DNA of 64,000 nucleotides from Streptomyces sp. 1331.2 (GCF_900199205.1 NZ_OBMJ01000001.1:7557001-7621000); one strand, 5' to 3'. Numbered from the stretch's first letter, positions 38,365 to 49,149 are shown. The notes: generated by a model not told the origin, from the letters alone. Numbers and translations are program-made.

Positions 38365-38616
38365 GGCACCGCGGGAACGGCCGATCCCGGCCTCGGCGGC
38401 ACCGCCGGCACTGCGGGAACGGCCGATCCCGGCCTCGGCGGAACCGCCGGCACTGCGGGAACGGCCGATCCCGGCCTCGGCGGAACCGCCGGCACTGCCG
38501 GAACCGCCGGCCCCGGCCTCGGCGGAACCGCCGGAACTGCGGGAACGGCCGGTCCCGGCCTCGGCGGAACCGCCGGAACTGCGGGAACGGCCGGCCTCGG
38601 CGGAACCGCCACCGCC
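38365..38616 (+). repeat. 42-bp minisatellite in the linker of the Pls-like gene
   Basis: Six tandem units starting at 38365, 38407, 38449, 38491, 38533 and 38575 (last one 6 nt short). Each encodes GTAGTAxPGLGGTA. It links adenylation and carrier domains and lies between the two frameshifts. Confidence 0.9.
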
Positions 38617-38730
38617 GCGGAGCCGCGGGAACGGCCGGTCCCGGCCTCGGCGGCACCGCGGGAACCGCCGGCCCCGCCACCGCCGCGGGAACCGCGGGAA
38701 CGGCTGGTCCCGGTTTCGGCGGCACTGCCG

Positions 38731-39535
38731 GTCTGCTCGCCGCGCAGTGGGAGCGGCTGCTGGGTAGCGCGCCCGGTCTCCGTGATGACTTCTTCGTCCT
38801 CGGTGGTTCCAGCCTTACCGCTGCCCGTCTTGTCTCGGAGCTGCGTACCCGTCACGGTGGCGTCTCTGTCGCCGATCTGTATGCCCACCCGGTCCTGGCT
38901 GACCTCGCGGCCTATCTCGACACCCTCACCCCCACCACCGCACCCCCCACCACCGCGCCCCCCGACACCCCCGGCACCGCCACCGCCGCGGGATCCGCGG
39001 GAACGGCCGGTTCCGGTTTCGGCGGTACTGCCGGTCTGCTCGCCGCGCAGTGGGAGCGGCTGCTGGGTAGCGCGCCTGGTCTCCGTGATGACTTCTTCGT
39101 TCTCGGTGGTTCCAGCCTTACCGCTGCCCGTCTTGTCTCGGAGCTGCGTACCCGTCACGGTGGCGTCTCTGTCGCCGATCTGTATGCCCACCCGGTCCTG
39201 GCTGACCTCGCGGCCTATCTCGACACCCTCACCCCCACCACCGCGCCCCCCACCACCCCCGGCACCGCCACCGCCGCGGGAACCGCGGGAACGGCCGGTC
39301 CCGGTTTCGGCGGTACTGCCGGTCTGCTCGCCGCGCAGTGGGAGCGGCTGCTGGGTAGCGCGCCTGGTCTCCGTGATGACTTCTTCGTCCTCGGTGGTTC
39401 CAGCCTTACCGCTGCCCGTCTTGTCTCGGAGCTGCGTACCCGTCACGGTGGCGTCTCTGTCGCCGATCTGTATGCCCACCCGGTCCTGGCTGACCTCGCG
39501 GCCTATCTCGACACCCTCACCCCCACCACCGCGCC
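38731..39535 (+). repeat. Three near-identical tandem carrier-domain repeats
   Basis: Repeats beginning at 38731, 39034 and 39322 (periods 303 and 288 bp). Each encodes LLAAQWERLLGSAPG, DDFFVLGGSSLTAARLVSEL and ADLYAHPVLADLAAYLDTL with only scattered silent changes, separated by Thr/Pro/Ala linkers of different length. This points to recent duplication or ongoing gene conversion. Confidence 0.93.
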
Positions 39536-41902
39536 CCCCACCACCCCCGACACCGCCGACACCCCCGACACTGCCGGCACCGCCGGCCCCGGCCTCGGCG
39601 GCACCGCCGACACCCGCGACACCGCCGGCACCGCTGACACTGCCGGCACTGTCGGCACGGCTGGCACTGCTGGCACTGCTGGTGGGCGGGCTGGGCGTGG
39701 TGACCCGGCTGCCGGTGTGCGGTGGCGCCCGGTGCGCGGTATCCCGCGTACTGCCGTGGTCTGGCAGAGTCTGTTGCTCTTGGCCATGTTTACTCTTGCC
39801 GGGCTGCGTTGGATTCTGGCGCTCATTGCTTTGGACAATCTCACCGGTAACCATCTTTCCTGGGCCCCGCACAGTTCCTGGTGGCCCGTTGCTGCCGGTC
39901 TCGTTCTCTTTTACAGTGCCCCCGGCCGTACCCTGCTCGCCGCTGCCGGCGCCCGCGTTTTCACTGCCGGTATCCGCCCTGGCAGTCATCCCCGTGGTGG
40001 TCATGTCCATCTGCGTCTGTGGGCTGCCGAACGCTACACCGCGCTGTTTGCTACCGCGGCGCTCGCCGGTACCCCTTGGGCGGTGCGCTATGCCCGTGCT
40101 CTGGGTTGCCGGGTCGGGGAGGGCGTGCGCCTGCACACTCTGCCTCCTGTCACCGGCCTCGCCCGCCTGGGTGCCGGCAGCTGTCTGGAACCCGAAGCCG
40201 ACATCGCCGGCTGGTGGCTCGATGGTGACACTCTCCACCTGGGCCGCATCGACGTCGGTGAAGGCGCCCGTATCGGCCACCGTGCCACCCTCATGCCCGG
40301 CGCCCGTATCGGCGCTCACGCCGAGATCGCCCCGGGCTCCTGCGTCACCGCCACCGTCCCTGCCGGCGAGCACTGGCACGGCTCCCCGGCCCGTCCCGCC
40401 GCCCGACCCGGCGCCTGCTGGCCCGCCGAGCCCGCCCCTGCCGCGCGTACCCGCAATCCCTGGAACCTCGCCTACGGTGCCGCTTTCGCCTTCCTGGGCC
40501 TCGTCCCGGTCATCTCCGCCCTGCCGGCCCTGGCCATCGTCTACCCCCTCATCGACACCGACCGCACCCTGGCCGACGCCCTCCTGCAGCTCCTGCCCGC
40601 CACCATTCCCCTCGCCGCTCTCACCCTGCTGTGCCACGCCGCGCTCATAGTGCTGCTCGTGCGCCTGTTCTCCCTGCCCCTGACGCCCGGCCACCACCGC
40701 GCCGACGGCCGTGTCGCCTTCTGTGCCTGGGCCGTCAGCCGCCTCAGCGACACCGCCCGCCGCACCCTGTTCCCCTTCTACGCCGGCTTGTTCACCCCCG
40801 TGTGGCTGCGCCTGCTCGGCGCCCGCATCGGCCGGCGTGTCGAAGCCTCCACCGTCCTGGCCCTGCCCGGCCTCATGCACGTCGACGACGGCGCTTTCCT
40901 CGCCGACGACACCCTCATCGCCCCCTACGAACTGCGCGGCAACTGGCTGCGTCTGGGCCCCGCCCACATCGGACGCCGTTCCTTCGTCGGCAACTCCGGC
41001 ATCGTCGGCCCCGGCCGCCACCTGCCCGCGAACTGCCTCGTCGGCGTCCTGTCCGACGCCCCCCAGGGCGCCCCCGAAGGCTCCTCCTGGCTCGGCCGTC
41101 CCGCCTTCGCCCTGCCCCGCGTCGCCGACAGCGGCGCCGACGCCCGCACCTACAACCCGCCCCGGCGCCTGATGTGGGCGCGTGCCGGCGTCGAAGCGTG
41201 CCGGCTGCTGCCCGTCATCCTCGCCGCCCTCCTGGGCGACCTCGTCCTCGCCGTCCTGCAGGAACTGCGCGACGCCTACGGCCTGGGCACCGCCCTGGCC
41301 GGCGCCGGCCTCGTCCTCATCGGCGCCGCCGTCATCGCCTGCGCCCTCACCACCGCCGCCAAATGGCTGCTGGTCGGACGCTTCCGCCCCGCCGAACACC
41401 CCCTGTGGTCCACCTTCGTGTGGCGCAACGAGCTCTACGACACCTTCGTCGAGGAACTCGCCATGCCCTTCGGCGGCCACACCCTCACCGGCACCCCCTA
41501 CCTGAACGTGTGGCTGCGCAGCCTCGGCGCCCGCATCGGGCGCGGCGTGTGGTGCGAGACCCACTGGCTGCCCGAGAGCGATCTGGTCACCGTCGAAGCC
41601 GGCGCCAGCGTCAACCGCGGCACCGTCCTGCAGACCCACCTCTTCCACGACCGCGTCATGCGCCTGGGCCCCGTGCACCTCGGCGCCGGCTCCACCACCG
41701 GCCCGCACTCCATCGTCCTGCTCAACGCCACCCTGGGCGCCGGCGCCTGCGTCGGCCCCGCCTCCCTCGTCATGCGCGGCGAGAACGTCCCCGGCGCCAC
41801 CCGCTGGCTCGGCAACCCCGTCGCCGCCTGGAACGCCGACCCCACCCCACCCCCCGGCCGGCGCGCCCAACGCGGGCGCCGCCGCAGCACCACCCGCTGA
41901 CC

Positions 41903-42490
41903 CGGGACCGGCCACCGCACACGGCCCCGGGCCCGGGTGCCGCCCGGACACCGGCATCCGCTCACGCACCGGCGCTGCTCATGCACCGGCACCCGCTCAC
42001 GCACCGGCGCTGCTCATGCACCGGCACCCGCTCACGCACCGGGACCGGGCACCGCACACGGCCCCGGGACCGGGCCCAGGTGCCGCCCGGACACCGGCAC
42101 CCGCTCACGCACCGGCGCCCGCTCACGCACCGGCACCCGCTCACGCACCGGCGCTGCTCACGCACCGGCACCCGCTCACGCACCGGCGCTGCTCACGCAC
42201 CGGCACCCGCTCACGCACCGGCGCTGCTCATGCACCGGCACCCGCTCACGCACCGGGACCGGGCACCGCACACGGCCCCGGGACCGGGCCCAGGTGCCGC
42301 CCGGACACCGGCACCCGCTCACGCACCGGCGCTGCTCACGCACCGGCACCCGCTCACGCACCGGGACCGGGCACTGCACACGGCCCCGGGACCGGGCACC
42401 GCACACGGCCCCGGGACCGGGCCCAGGTGCCGCCCGGACACCGGCACCCGCTCACGCACCGGCATCCGCTCATGCACCGGTGCTGCTCGT
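41903..42490. repeat. Complex GC-rich minisatellite downstream of the Pls-like gene
   Basis: About 590 bp made almost entirely of variants of an 18-bp unit, GCACCCGCTCACGCACCG. Four longer inserts containing CACACGGCCCCGGGACCGGG and GGTGCCGCCCGGACACCGG occur near 41903, 42040, 42255 and 42370. Starts right at the Pls stop codon. Openings that run through it on both strands are repeat artefacts. Confidence 0.92.
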
Positions 42491-42499
42491 GCACCGCAG

Positions 42500-44133
<1,634 letters not shown>

Positions 44134-44219
44134 GCCCGCGCCGCGCCCATCCCTGGGCGAGCGCTTTTGCCGGCGACCGCCGGCCGTCCCTTCGGCGCCC
44201 GGGGTGCCGGACAAGGCCG

Positions 44220-44268
44220 GGGGCCGGGGCCGCCGACGGCACGATCGAAAGACGGCGGCCCCGGCCCC
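44220..44268. terminator. 16-bp hairpin upstream of the HEAT pseudogene
   Basis: Arms GGGGCCGGGGCCGCCG (44220-44235) and its exact complement (44253-44268), 17-nt loop. It lies between a MerR-type promoter and the decayed gene, so it may be an attenuator. Confidence 0.6.
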
Positions 44269-44335
44269 GGGTCCGGGTTCCGTACGGGCGGGGGCATCGA
44301 CCGCGGACGTGCCCGTACGGGTGCGGTCGCCCGCC

Positions 44336-44366
44336 ATTCGACAACTTCAACAGGACTTGAAGTCAA
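44336..44366 (-). promoter_or_regulatory. MerR-type promoter-operator
   Basis: Read on the minus strand: -35 TTGACT (44361-44366), 19-nt spacer, -10-like TCGAAT (44336-44341). The spacer region contains the 20-bp dyad ACTTCAACAGGACTTGAAGT (44344-44363; plus-strand reading). A long 19-bp spacer around such a dyad is diagnostic of MerR/SoxR-family control. It points left toward the HEAT pseudogene; no MerR gene is adjacent. Confidence 0.65.
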
Positions 44367-44522
44367 GCCCCCGCACCTCCCGGCAGGCCACCGGCAGGCC
44401 ACCGGCACCTCCCGGCAGGCCCCCGCCAGGGCTCCGGCAGGGCCCCGGCCGTCCGTGTGGTCCCGGTGCCGGGTAGCCTCGCTCTGGGCAGGGCCTTGGG
44501 ACGAGGCGGACAGGGCGGGCGG

Positions 44523-45164
44523 ATGACGGAGCAGCAGCGCAGCTACTGGCGGGTGTCGGACGGTGCGGCCGTCAGCGCCTCCCAGGCACAGATCGTGTGG
44601 ACCAGGGCGGCCTACCCCGCTCTGGTGGAGGTGGCACGCCGCTACCACGCGGTGATCACTTCCGCGGACCTGGCCGAGGCGGTCCAGGAGGCCTCCGGGG
44701 TGCGTACCCGGGTCAACCAGCGGCACTGGATCGGCAAGGTCCTGTCCCTGGTGGTCCTCGAAGCCCACCGGCGCGGCGACCCGCCGCTGACGGCCCTGGT
44801 GGTCCACGCGGCGGACGGCAAGGTCGGCGCCGGCTACCAGGAGGTGCTGGCGGTGGCCGGACAGCCGCCGCTCGCGCAGGAGATGGACCGCGAACAGCAC
44901 GCCGCCGCCGCCCGCCTGGCCTGCTACCGGCACTTCGGCGCCGACCTGCCCGCCGACGGCGGCACCCCCGCCCTCGCCCCGCGCCTGCGCGCCGCACTGC
45001 AGCGCAAGACGGCCGCCACCACCACCCGCACCTCCGCGCACGCCGCCGCCTCCGTCTCGGCTGCGGCCGCTGCGCCGCGGCCGCCGGCGATCTGCCCGAA
45101 CTGCTTCCTGGAACTGCCGGCCACCCGGGTGTGCGACTCCTGCGGGCAGAGCGTCGCACCCTGA
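44523..45164 (+). CDS. Hypothetical protein with C-terminal zinc ribbon
   Basis: 213 residues, ATG at 44523. N-terminal ~130 residues are helical (SQAQIVWTRAAYPALVEVARR, RTRVNQRHWIGKVLSLVV). Then comes an Ala/Thr-rich linker and a C-terminal zinc ribbon CPNCFLELPATRVCDSCG. The ribbon suggests a nucleic-acid or protein-binding role. No enzyme motif seen. RBS weak. Confidence 0.65.
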   Translation: MTEQQRSYWRVSDGAAVSASQAQIVWTRAAYPALVEVARRYHAVITSADLAEAVQEASGVRTRVNQRHWIGKVLSLVVLEAHRRGDPPLTALVVHAADGKVGAGYQEVLAVAGQPPLAQEMDREQHAAAARLACYRHFGADLPADGGTPALAPRLRAALQRKTAATTTRTSAHAAASVSAAAAAPRPPAICPNCFLELPATRVCDSCGQSVAP

Positions 45165-45217
45165 CCGCCCCTTCGGGCGCAGGCGGCCGGTGGCCGGCCG
45201 TCACCGGGTGCCGGCTG

Positions 45218-45862
45218 TCACCGGGTGCCGGCCGGCGCGGGCATCCGCCCGGGCATCCGCCAGCCCTGGGCCAGCCGTGAGGGGGCCAGGCGCCGCCCGC
45301 CGCCGAAGAACTCGCAGAACTTCATGATCAGCGGGTCCCAGCCGAGCGGGTCCACGTAGTGGCCGGTACCCGGCACGATCAGGCTCTCCTCGACGTGCGC
45401 GCGCACGACCGTGACCTCGAAGGCCGTACAGCCCTCGTTGCCCGCCATCGGCGTCGCCGCCTCCAGCCGGCACTCCAGCTGCACCGGGCACTCGGCCGCC
45501 CGCGGTGCCCGCACCAGCTCGCCCGCCACCTCGGTCAGCCCGGCCGCGGCGAACTTGCCCCGCTCGTGGCGGTAGCCCTGGCGCAGCCGGTACTCGGCGA
45601 TGCGCGGGTTGGCGGTCAGCAGCGCCAGTGCGTCCACGGCGTCCACCTGCGCCGAGGAGGGCAGGTTCAGCACGCACTCGCCCTCGCGCCGCAGGTTGGC
45701 CGAGGTCTGGGAACTGTTGCCCAGCCCCAGCACGCAGGACTGCCCCAGCCACCACGCCGAGGACATCGGCGCGAGGTTGGCGCTGCCGTCCTCGTTGCGC
45801 GAGCCGATCAGCACCACCGGGGTGCCGAAGTACAGGACCTTGAGGTCGGTCACCTTGTGCAC
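45218..45862 (-). CDS. Flavin reductase-like FMN-binding protein
   Basis: 214 residues, GTG start. Split-barrel FMN-binding fold: PVVLIGSRNEDGSANLAPMSSAWW, VLGLGNSSQTSANLRREGECVLNL and YVDPLGWDPLIMKFCEFFGGG match a group of actinobacterial flavin reductase-domain proteins. It probably binds FMN and reduces a small substrate; partner unknown. RBS AAGGA is about 13 nt away. Stands alone, with the carbonic anhydrase gene upstream on the same strand. Confidence 0.82.
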   Translation of the reverse strand: MHKVTDLKVLYFGTPVVLIGSRNEDGSANLAPMSSAWWLGQSCVLGLGNSSQTSANLRREGECVLNLPSSAQVDAVDALALLTANPRIAEYRLRQGYRHERGKFAAAGLTEVAGELVRAPRAAECPVQLECRLEAATPMAGNEGCTAFEVTVVRAHVEESLIVPGTGHYVDPLGWDPLIMKFCEFFGGGRRLAPSRLAQGWRMPGRMPAPAGTR

Positions 45863-46041
45863 GGGAACTGCCGTCCTTGGGGGGTCGGGGGAGGGGACTG
45901 TCGTCGGCCACCGACTCTGCCCCCGCCCGCCCGGCGGCGCTGGCGGGGATCGGACATCCAGTTCCCGCCACCCGCCACCCGCCGCCCGCCGCCCGCCACC
46001 CCGCCACCCGCCGCTCCGCCGCTGACGGACCGGCCGGCCTG

Positions 46042-46701
46042 TCAGCCCACCGGTCCCCGGGCGGCGACCTGACGGGCCTGGCCGTCACGCAGCCGGTAGG
46101 ACAGGCCCACCACCGCCACCGTGCCCTGGGCGACCTTCGCCGCCAGCGCCTGGGAACGCTCCACCAGCAGGTCCACCGTCTGACGGATGTGCTCGTCCAC
46201 GATCGCGTCCCGGTCCTCGATGCCCGCCGCCTTCGCGGACAGCACGCTCGGCGTCACCCGCTCCACCACGTCCCGCACGAAGCCGCCCGGCATCCGCCCC
46301 TGCTCCAGCGAGTCCAGCGCCGCCGCCACCGCACCACAGGAGTCGTGCCCCAGCACCACCACCAGCGCACAGCCCAGCACGCTCACCCCGTACTCGATGC
46401 TGCCCAGCGCCTCCGCACCCGTCACGTGCCCGGCGGTACGCACCACGAACAGGTCGCCCAGCCCCTGGTCGAAGATGATCTCGGCGGCCAGGCGGGAGTC
46501 CGAACAGCCGAACAGCACCGCGAACGGCCGCTGCGCCGGCGCGAGCGCGGCCCGGCGCCCGGCGTCCTGATTGGGATGCTCAGGGTTGCCCGCGACGAAC
46601 CGGGCATTGCCCTCCAGCAGCACCCGCAGCGCCTCGCCGGGGTCGGATATCGGATCGGGATCGGAAGCCGCCGTGGAGACGGATATCGGTGTGGGGATCA
46701 T
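46042..46701 (-). CDS. Beta-class carbonic anhydrase
   Basis: 219 residues. Zinc ligands Cys66 (GCSDSR), His119 and Cys122 (GHDSCG), with the Asp68-Arg70 dyad. Interconverts CO2 and bicarbonate in the cytoplasm. Full family length. A 180-nt gap to the flavin-reductase gene contains CGCCACC/CGCCGCC repeats. Confidence 0.94.
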   Translation of the reverse strand: MIPTPISVSTAASDPDPISDPGEALRVLLEGNARFVAGNPEHPNQDAGRRAALAPAQRPFAVLFGCSDSRLAAEIIFDQGLGDLFVVRTAGHVTGAEALGSIEYGVSVLGCALVVVLGHDSCGAVAAALDSLEQGRMPGGFVRDVVERVTPSVLSAKAAGIEDRDAIVDEHIRQTVDLLVERSQALAAKVAQGTVAVVGLSYRLRDGQARQVAARGPVG

Positions 46702-46970
46702 GCCAGCACCCTAGATCGTCCCAGGTCGGGCCCGCAGCCGGGGGCCGGGCGGGGGCCGGGCGGTGCCGGTCGGTGCCGGTCGGCCGCGGGCGGGTTGCCA
46801 CCGGGCTGCGCAGGGCCAGGACGCCCGGTGCCCTGCTGTCCCCTGCGCCCGGCCGGCCGGGCCGTCCCCCGGGCCGTCCCCCGGGGTGGTCGGCGCGGTG
46901 GGGCGGGCGCAGGCGGGCCGCGCCGGACGGGGAGGCCCGTCTGTCACCGCCGGTGGGTACGGTGGCAGGC

Positions 46971-47606
46971 GTGTCCACCCCCGAGCCCCGCCCGGCCTCC
47001 GAGCCCCGCCCCACCTCCGGGCCCCGCCCGGCCTCCGGGCCCCGCCCGGCCTCCGGGCCCCGCCCGGCCTCCGGGCCCCGCCCGGCCTCCGAGCCCCGCC
47101 CGGCCTCCGGGCCCCGCCCGGCCTCCGAGCCCCGCCTGGCCTCCGAGCCCCGCCCCACCTCCGAGCCCCGCCCGGTTCGGGTGCCCGTCGCCGACCTCGT
47201 GCGGCTGCGCCGGGCCCGCGACCGGATGGACCGCGACTACGCGCAGCCCCTCGACGTGCCGGCACTCGCCCGCACCGCGCTGATGTCGCCCGGCCACTTC
47301 TCCCGCAGCTTCCGCGCCGCCTACGGCGAGACCCCGTACAGCTACCTGATGACCCGCCGGATCGAGCGGGCCAAGGCGCTGCTGCGGCGCGGGGACCTGA
47401 GCGTCACCGAGGTCTGCCTGGCGGTCGGCTGCACCTCGCTGGGCTCCTTCAGCACCCGCTTCGCCGAACTCGTCGGCGAGAGCCCCAGCGCCTACCGGGC
47501 CCGCGACCACGAGGACGGCGCCGCGATCCCCGCCTGCATCGCCAAGATCCGCACCCGCCCGGTGCGCCGCCCGCAAGCCAGCGGCGGGATCCCTCCCGTA
47601 GCGTGA
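46971..47606 (+). CDS. AraC-family regulator with N-terminal PRPAS repeats
   Basis: 211 residues from GTG 46971. Residues 1-68 are eleven tandem hexapeptides of the EPRPAS/GPRPAS type (18-bp repeats, 46977-47175). The rest is a compact AraC double helix-turn-helix (LDVPALARTALMSPGHFSRS, RAAYGETPYSYLMTRR, VTEVCLAVGCTSLGSFSTRF). An internal GTG at 47181 would give the HTH part alone, so the repeat region may not be translated. Five bases upstream of the VOC gene: these two almost certainly form an operon, as is common for AraC/VOC pairs. Confidence 0.85.
   Translation: MSTPEPRPASEPRPTSGPRPASGPRPASGPRPASGPRPASEPRPASGPRPASEPRLASEPRPTSEPRPVRVPVADLVRLRRARDRMDRDYAQPLDVPALARTALMSPGHFSRSFRAAYGETPYSYLMTRRIERAKALLRRGDLSVTEVCLAVGCTSLGSFSTRFAELVGESPSAYRARDHEDGAAIPACIAKIRTRPVRRPQASGGIPPVA
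46977..47175 (+). repeat. 18-bp tandem repeats at the start of the AraC gene
   Basis: About eleven units of the type GAGCCCCGCCCGGCCTCC with G/A and C/A variants. Encodes repeated PRPAS if translated. Confidence 0.9.
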
Positions 47607-47611
47607 GCCCC

Positions 47612-48028
47612 ATGAGCATCGAACTCGCGCAGTGCTTCATCGCCGTCGACGACCACGACCGGGCCCTCGCCTTCTACCGCGACGTCCTCGGCTTCGAGGT
47701 GCGCAACGACGTCGGCTTCGAGGGCATGCGCTGGGTCACCGTCGGCTCGCCCGACCAGCCCGGTGTCGAGATCGTGCTGGAGCCGCCGCTGGCCGACCCC
47801 AACGCCTCCGAGGACGACCGCCGGGCCGCCGCCGAACTCCTCGCCAAGGGCCTGCTGCGCGGCGTCATCTTCCGTACCGACGACTGCGACGCCACCTTCG
47901 AACGCCTGCGCGCGGCCGGCGCCGAAGTCCTCCAGGAACCCATGGACCAGCCCTACGGCGTGCGCGACTGCGCCTTCCGCGACCCGGCGGGCAACATGCT
48001 GCGCTTCAACCAGCCCCGCACGGCCTGA
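47612..48028 (+). CDS. VOC-superfamily (glyoxalase/dioxygenase-like) protein
   Basis: 138 residues. A pair of beta-alpha-beta-beta-beta modules: FIAVDDHDRALAFYRDVLGFEV, then GVIFRTDDCDATFERLRAAGA and RDCAFRDPAGNMLRFNQP. Metal-site residues cannot be fixed by eye; the family includes glyoxalase, fosfomycin/bleomycin resistance proteins and dioxygenases. Probably the target of the preceding AraC regulator. Confidence 0.88.
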   Translation: MSIELAQCFIAVDDHDRALAFYRDVLGFEVRNDVGFEGMRWVTVGSPDQPGVEIVLEPPLADPNASEDDRRAAAELLAKGLLRGVIFRTDDCDATFERLRAAGAEVLQEPMDQPYGVRDCAFRDPAGNMLRFNQPRTA

Positions 48029-48096
48029 CCGCCCACCGCCCCGGTCCGGTCCACCCCCGTGGGGCCGGGCCGGGGCAGCCGGCGGGCGATCAGTGG

Positions 48097-48342
48097 TCAG
48101 GGGCCCGGCCGGTGGGTGCGCAGGCAGGCCAGCAGGACCTGGGCCACCGTGAGGGCGGCAAGCACCGACCACGGCAGGAGCCCGGCCCCCGCGGCCAGGA
48201 TCGCCGGGGCGAGGACGGGCCAGACGGTGGCCAGGCCTGCGCCCGGGTGCGGGTGCGGGTGACGGAGCATCATCGGTGCTCCTGCGGGCATCGCGGCGGG
48301 CGGGTCTTCGGGCGGGCCGGTGTGCGGGCCGGTGGCGGTCAT
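48097..48342 (-). CDS. Small membrane protein cotranslated with the MerR gene
   Basis: 81 residues, ATG overlapping the TGA of the MerR gene (ATGA). N-terminal Pro/His-rich segment (MLRHPHPHPGAG), then two hydrophobic helices (VWPVLAPAILAAGAGLLPW, VLAALTVAQVLLACL). Function unknown; the coupling suggests it belongs to the MerR response. Confidence 0.65.
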   Translation of the reverse strand: MTATGPHTGPPEDPPAAMPAGAPMMLRHPHPHPGAGLATVWPVLAPAILAAGAGLLPWSVLAALTVAQVLLACLRTHRPGP

Positions 48343-49112
48343 GAGGCCTGGCGGGCCCGGTCGAGGAAGGTGCGCAGCGCGGCCCAGGCGTCGGCGGGGG
48401 CATGGGGGTCGCCGGACATCGCGGCGGGGTCCTCGCGCCAGGCGGTGCGCACGGCGCTCGACAGGGTGGTGTCGCCGCCGCTGAAGAGGCGGGCGAGTTC
48501 GTCGAGGCGTTCGGCGATGCGCCGCACCCGGGGGTCGGTGGGGGCGGTGCCGGCGGTGCGCAGGGCTTCGGCGCGCCGGTAGAGCTGGGGCCATTCGACC
48601 TCCAGCAGGTAGTGGGCGGCGGGGCCGAGGGCGGCGGCGTGGTCGGCGAGGGCGTGCAGCTGGTCGTCGTCGAGGTGGCGGCGCAGGGCCTCCTGGGCTG
48701 CGGGGCCGGTGGATCCGGTGGCGCCGGTGGCCCGGACCAGGCGCAGCAGGTCGGCGGTGTCGGGGGTGCGTGAGGCGGTGAGTTCGCCGTGCAGGTGGGC
48801 GAGGCGTTCGTGCAGGGCCTGCAGGGCGGTGAGGGAGGCCTCGGTGGCGGCCAGGTGCTCGCCCACCAGCCGCACGGGGTCGATGCCGGCGTCGAGGCAG
48901 GTGGCGATGGTCTCCAGGCCCAGGCCCAGGCGGCGCAGGGCGAGGACCTGGTAGAGGCGCACGACGTCCTGTTCGGTGTAGGCGCGGTGGCCGGAGGCGG
49001 TGCGCCGGGAGGGGCTGAGCAGGCCGATCCGGTCCCAGTGGTGCAGGGTGCGTACGGTCAGGCCGCAGGCCTCGGCGAGCGGGCCGACCTTCCAGGTCTG
49101 TTCGGTGGGCAT
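48339..49112 (-). CDS. MerR-family regulator with TipAS-like effector domain
   Basis: 257 residues. HTH: KVGPLAEACGLTVRTLHHWDRIGLL, wing SGHRAYTEQDVVRL, then the dimer helix. The C-terminal ~110 residues (EWPQLYRRAEALRTAG, RIAERLDELARLFSGGD, WREDPAAM) resemble the TipAS drug-binding fold. TipAL in Streptomyces lividans binds thiopeptides, but nothing here shows that ligand. ATG 49112 coincides with the expected transcription start of the MerR-type promoter just upstream, so the mRNA may be leaderless; a GTG at 49133 is less likely. Confidence 0.85.
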   Translation of the reverse strand: MPTEQTWKVGPLAEACGLTVRTLHHWDRIGLLSPSRRTASGHRAYTEQDVVRLYQVLALRRLGLGLETIATCLDAGIDPVRLVGEHLAATEASLTALQALHERLAHLHGELTASRTPDTADLLRLVRATGATGSTGPAAQEALRRHLDDDQLHALADHAAALGPAAHYLLEVEWPQLYRRAEALRTAGTAPTDPRVRRIAERLDELARLFSGGDTTLSSAVRTAWREDPAAMSGDPHAPADAWAALRTFLDRARQAS

Positions 49113-49118
49113 GGCACG

Positions 49119-49149
49119 AGCATCCCTCCTCACGTCGCGTCAGGTGCAA
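49119..49149 (-). promoter_or_regulatory. MerR autoregulatory promoter
   Basis: Minus strand: -35 TTGCAC (49144-49149), 19-nt spacer, weak -10 GATGCT (49119-49124). The dyad CCTCACG-TCG-CGTCAGG (49128-49144, plus strand) lies in the spacer region with one mismatch. Typical MerR self-control. Confidence 0.6.

Larger units (their letters stand above)
36761..41900 (+). pseudogene. pls: Epsilon-poly-L-lysine synthetase-like membrane NRPS with three carrier domains, two frameshifts
   Basis: About 1,710 residues if frame-corrected (known Pls: 1,319). Order: adenylation domain (FTSGTTGRPKG, WNTYGPTETT, YRSGDLV, GRADDQVKLGGRRIELGEI); Thr/Ala/Gly linker; three carrier domains, phosphopantetheine Ser at codons 38811, 39114 and 39402; then membrane helices alternating with three left-handed-helix-like condensing domains (WRWIL-type helices near 39780, TYNPPRRLMW near 41150, VWCETHWLPESD near 41550). 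This is the Pls layout that polymerises lysine or another amino acid. The frame changes twice: near 38125-38140 (2-base insertion or 1-base deletion, before A10 TSGKVDR) and near 38623 (one G missing from GCCGCGGGA). Either inactivated, or assembly errors in repeats. The amino acid activated is not determined here. Confidence 0.85.

Noticed and set aside
38782..40650. 622-codon plus-strand opening in the Pls-like gene
   Set aside because: It is the alternative frame of the carrier-domain repeats; the frame with FFVLGGSSL is the coding one.
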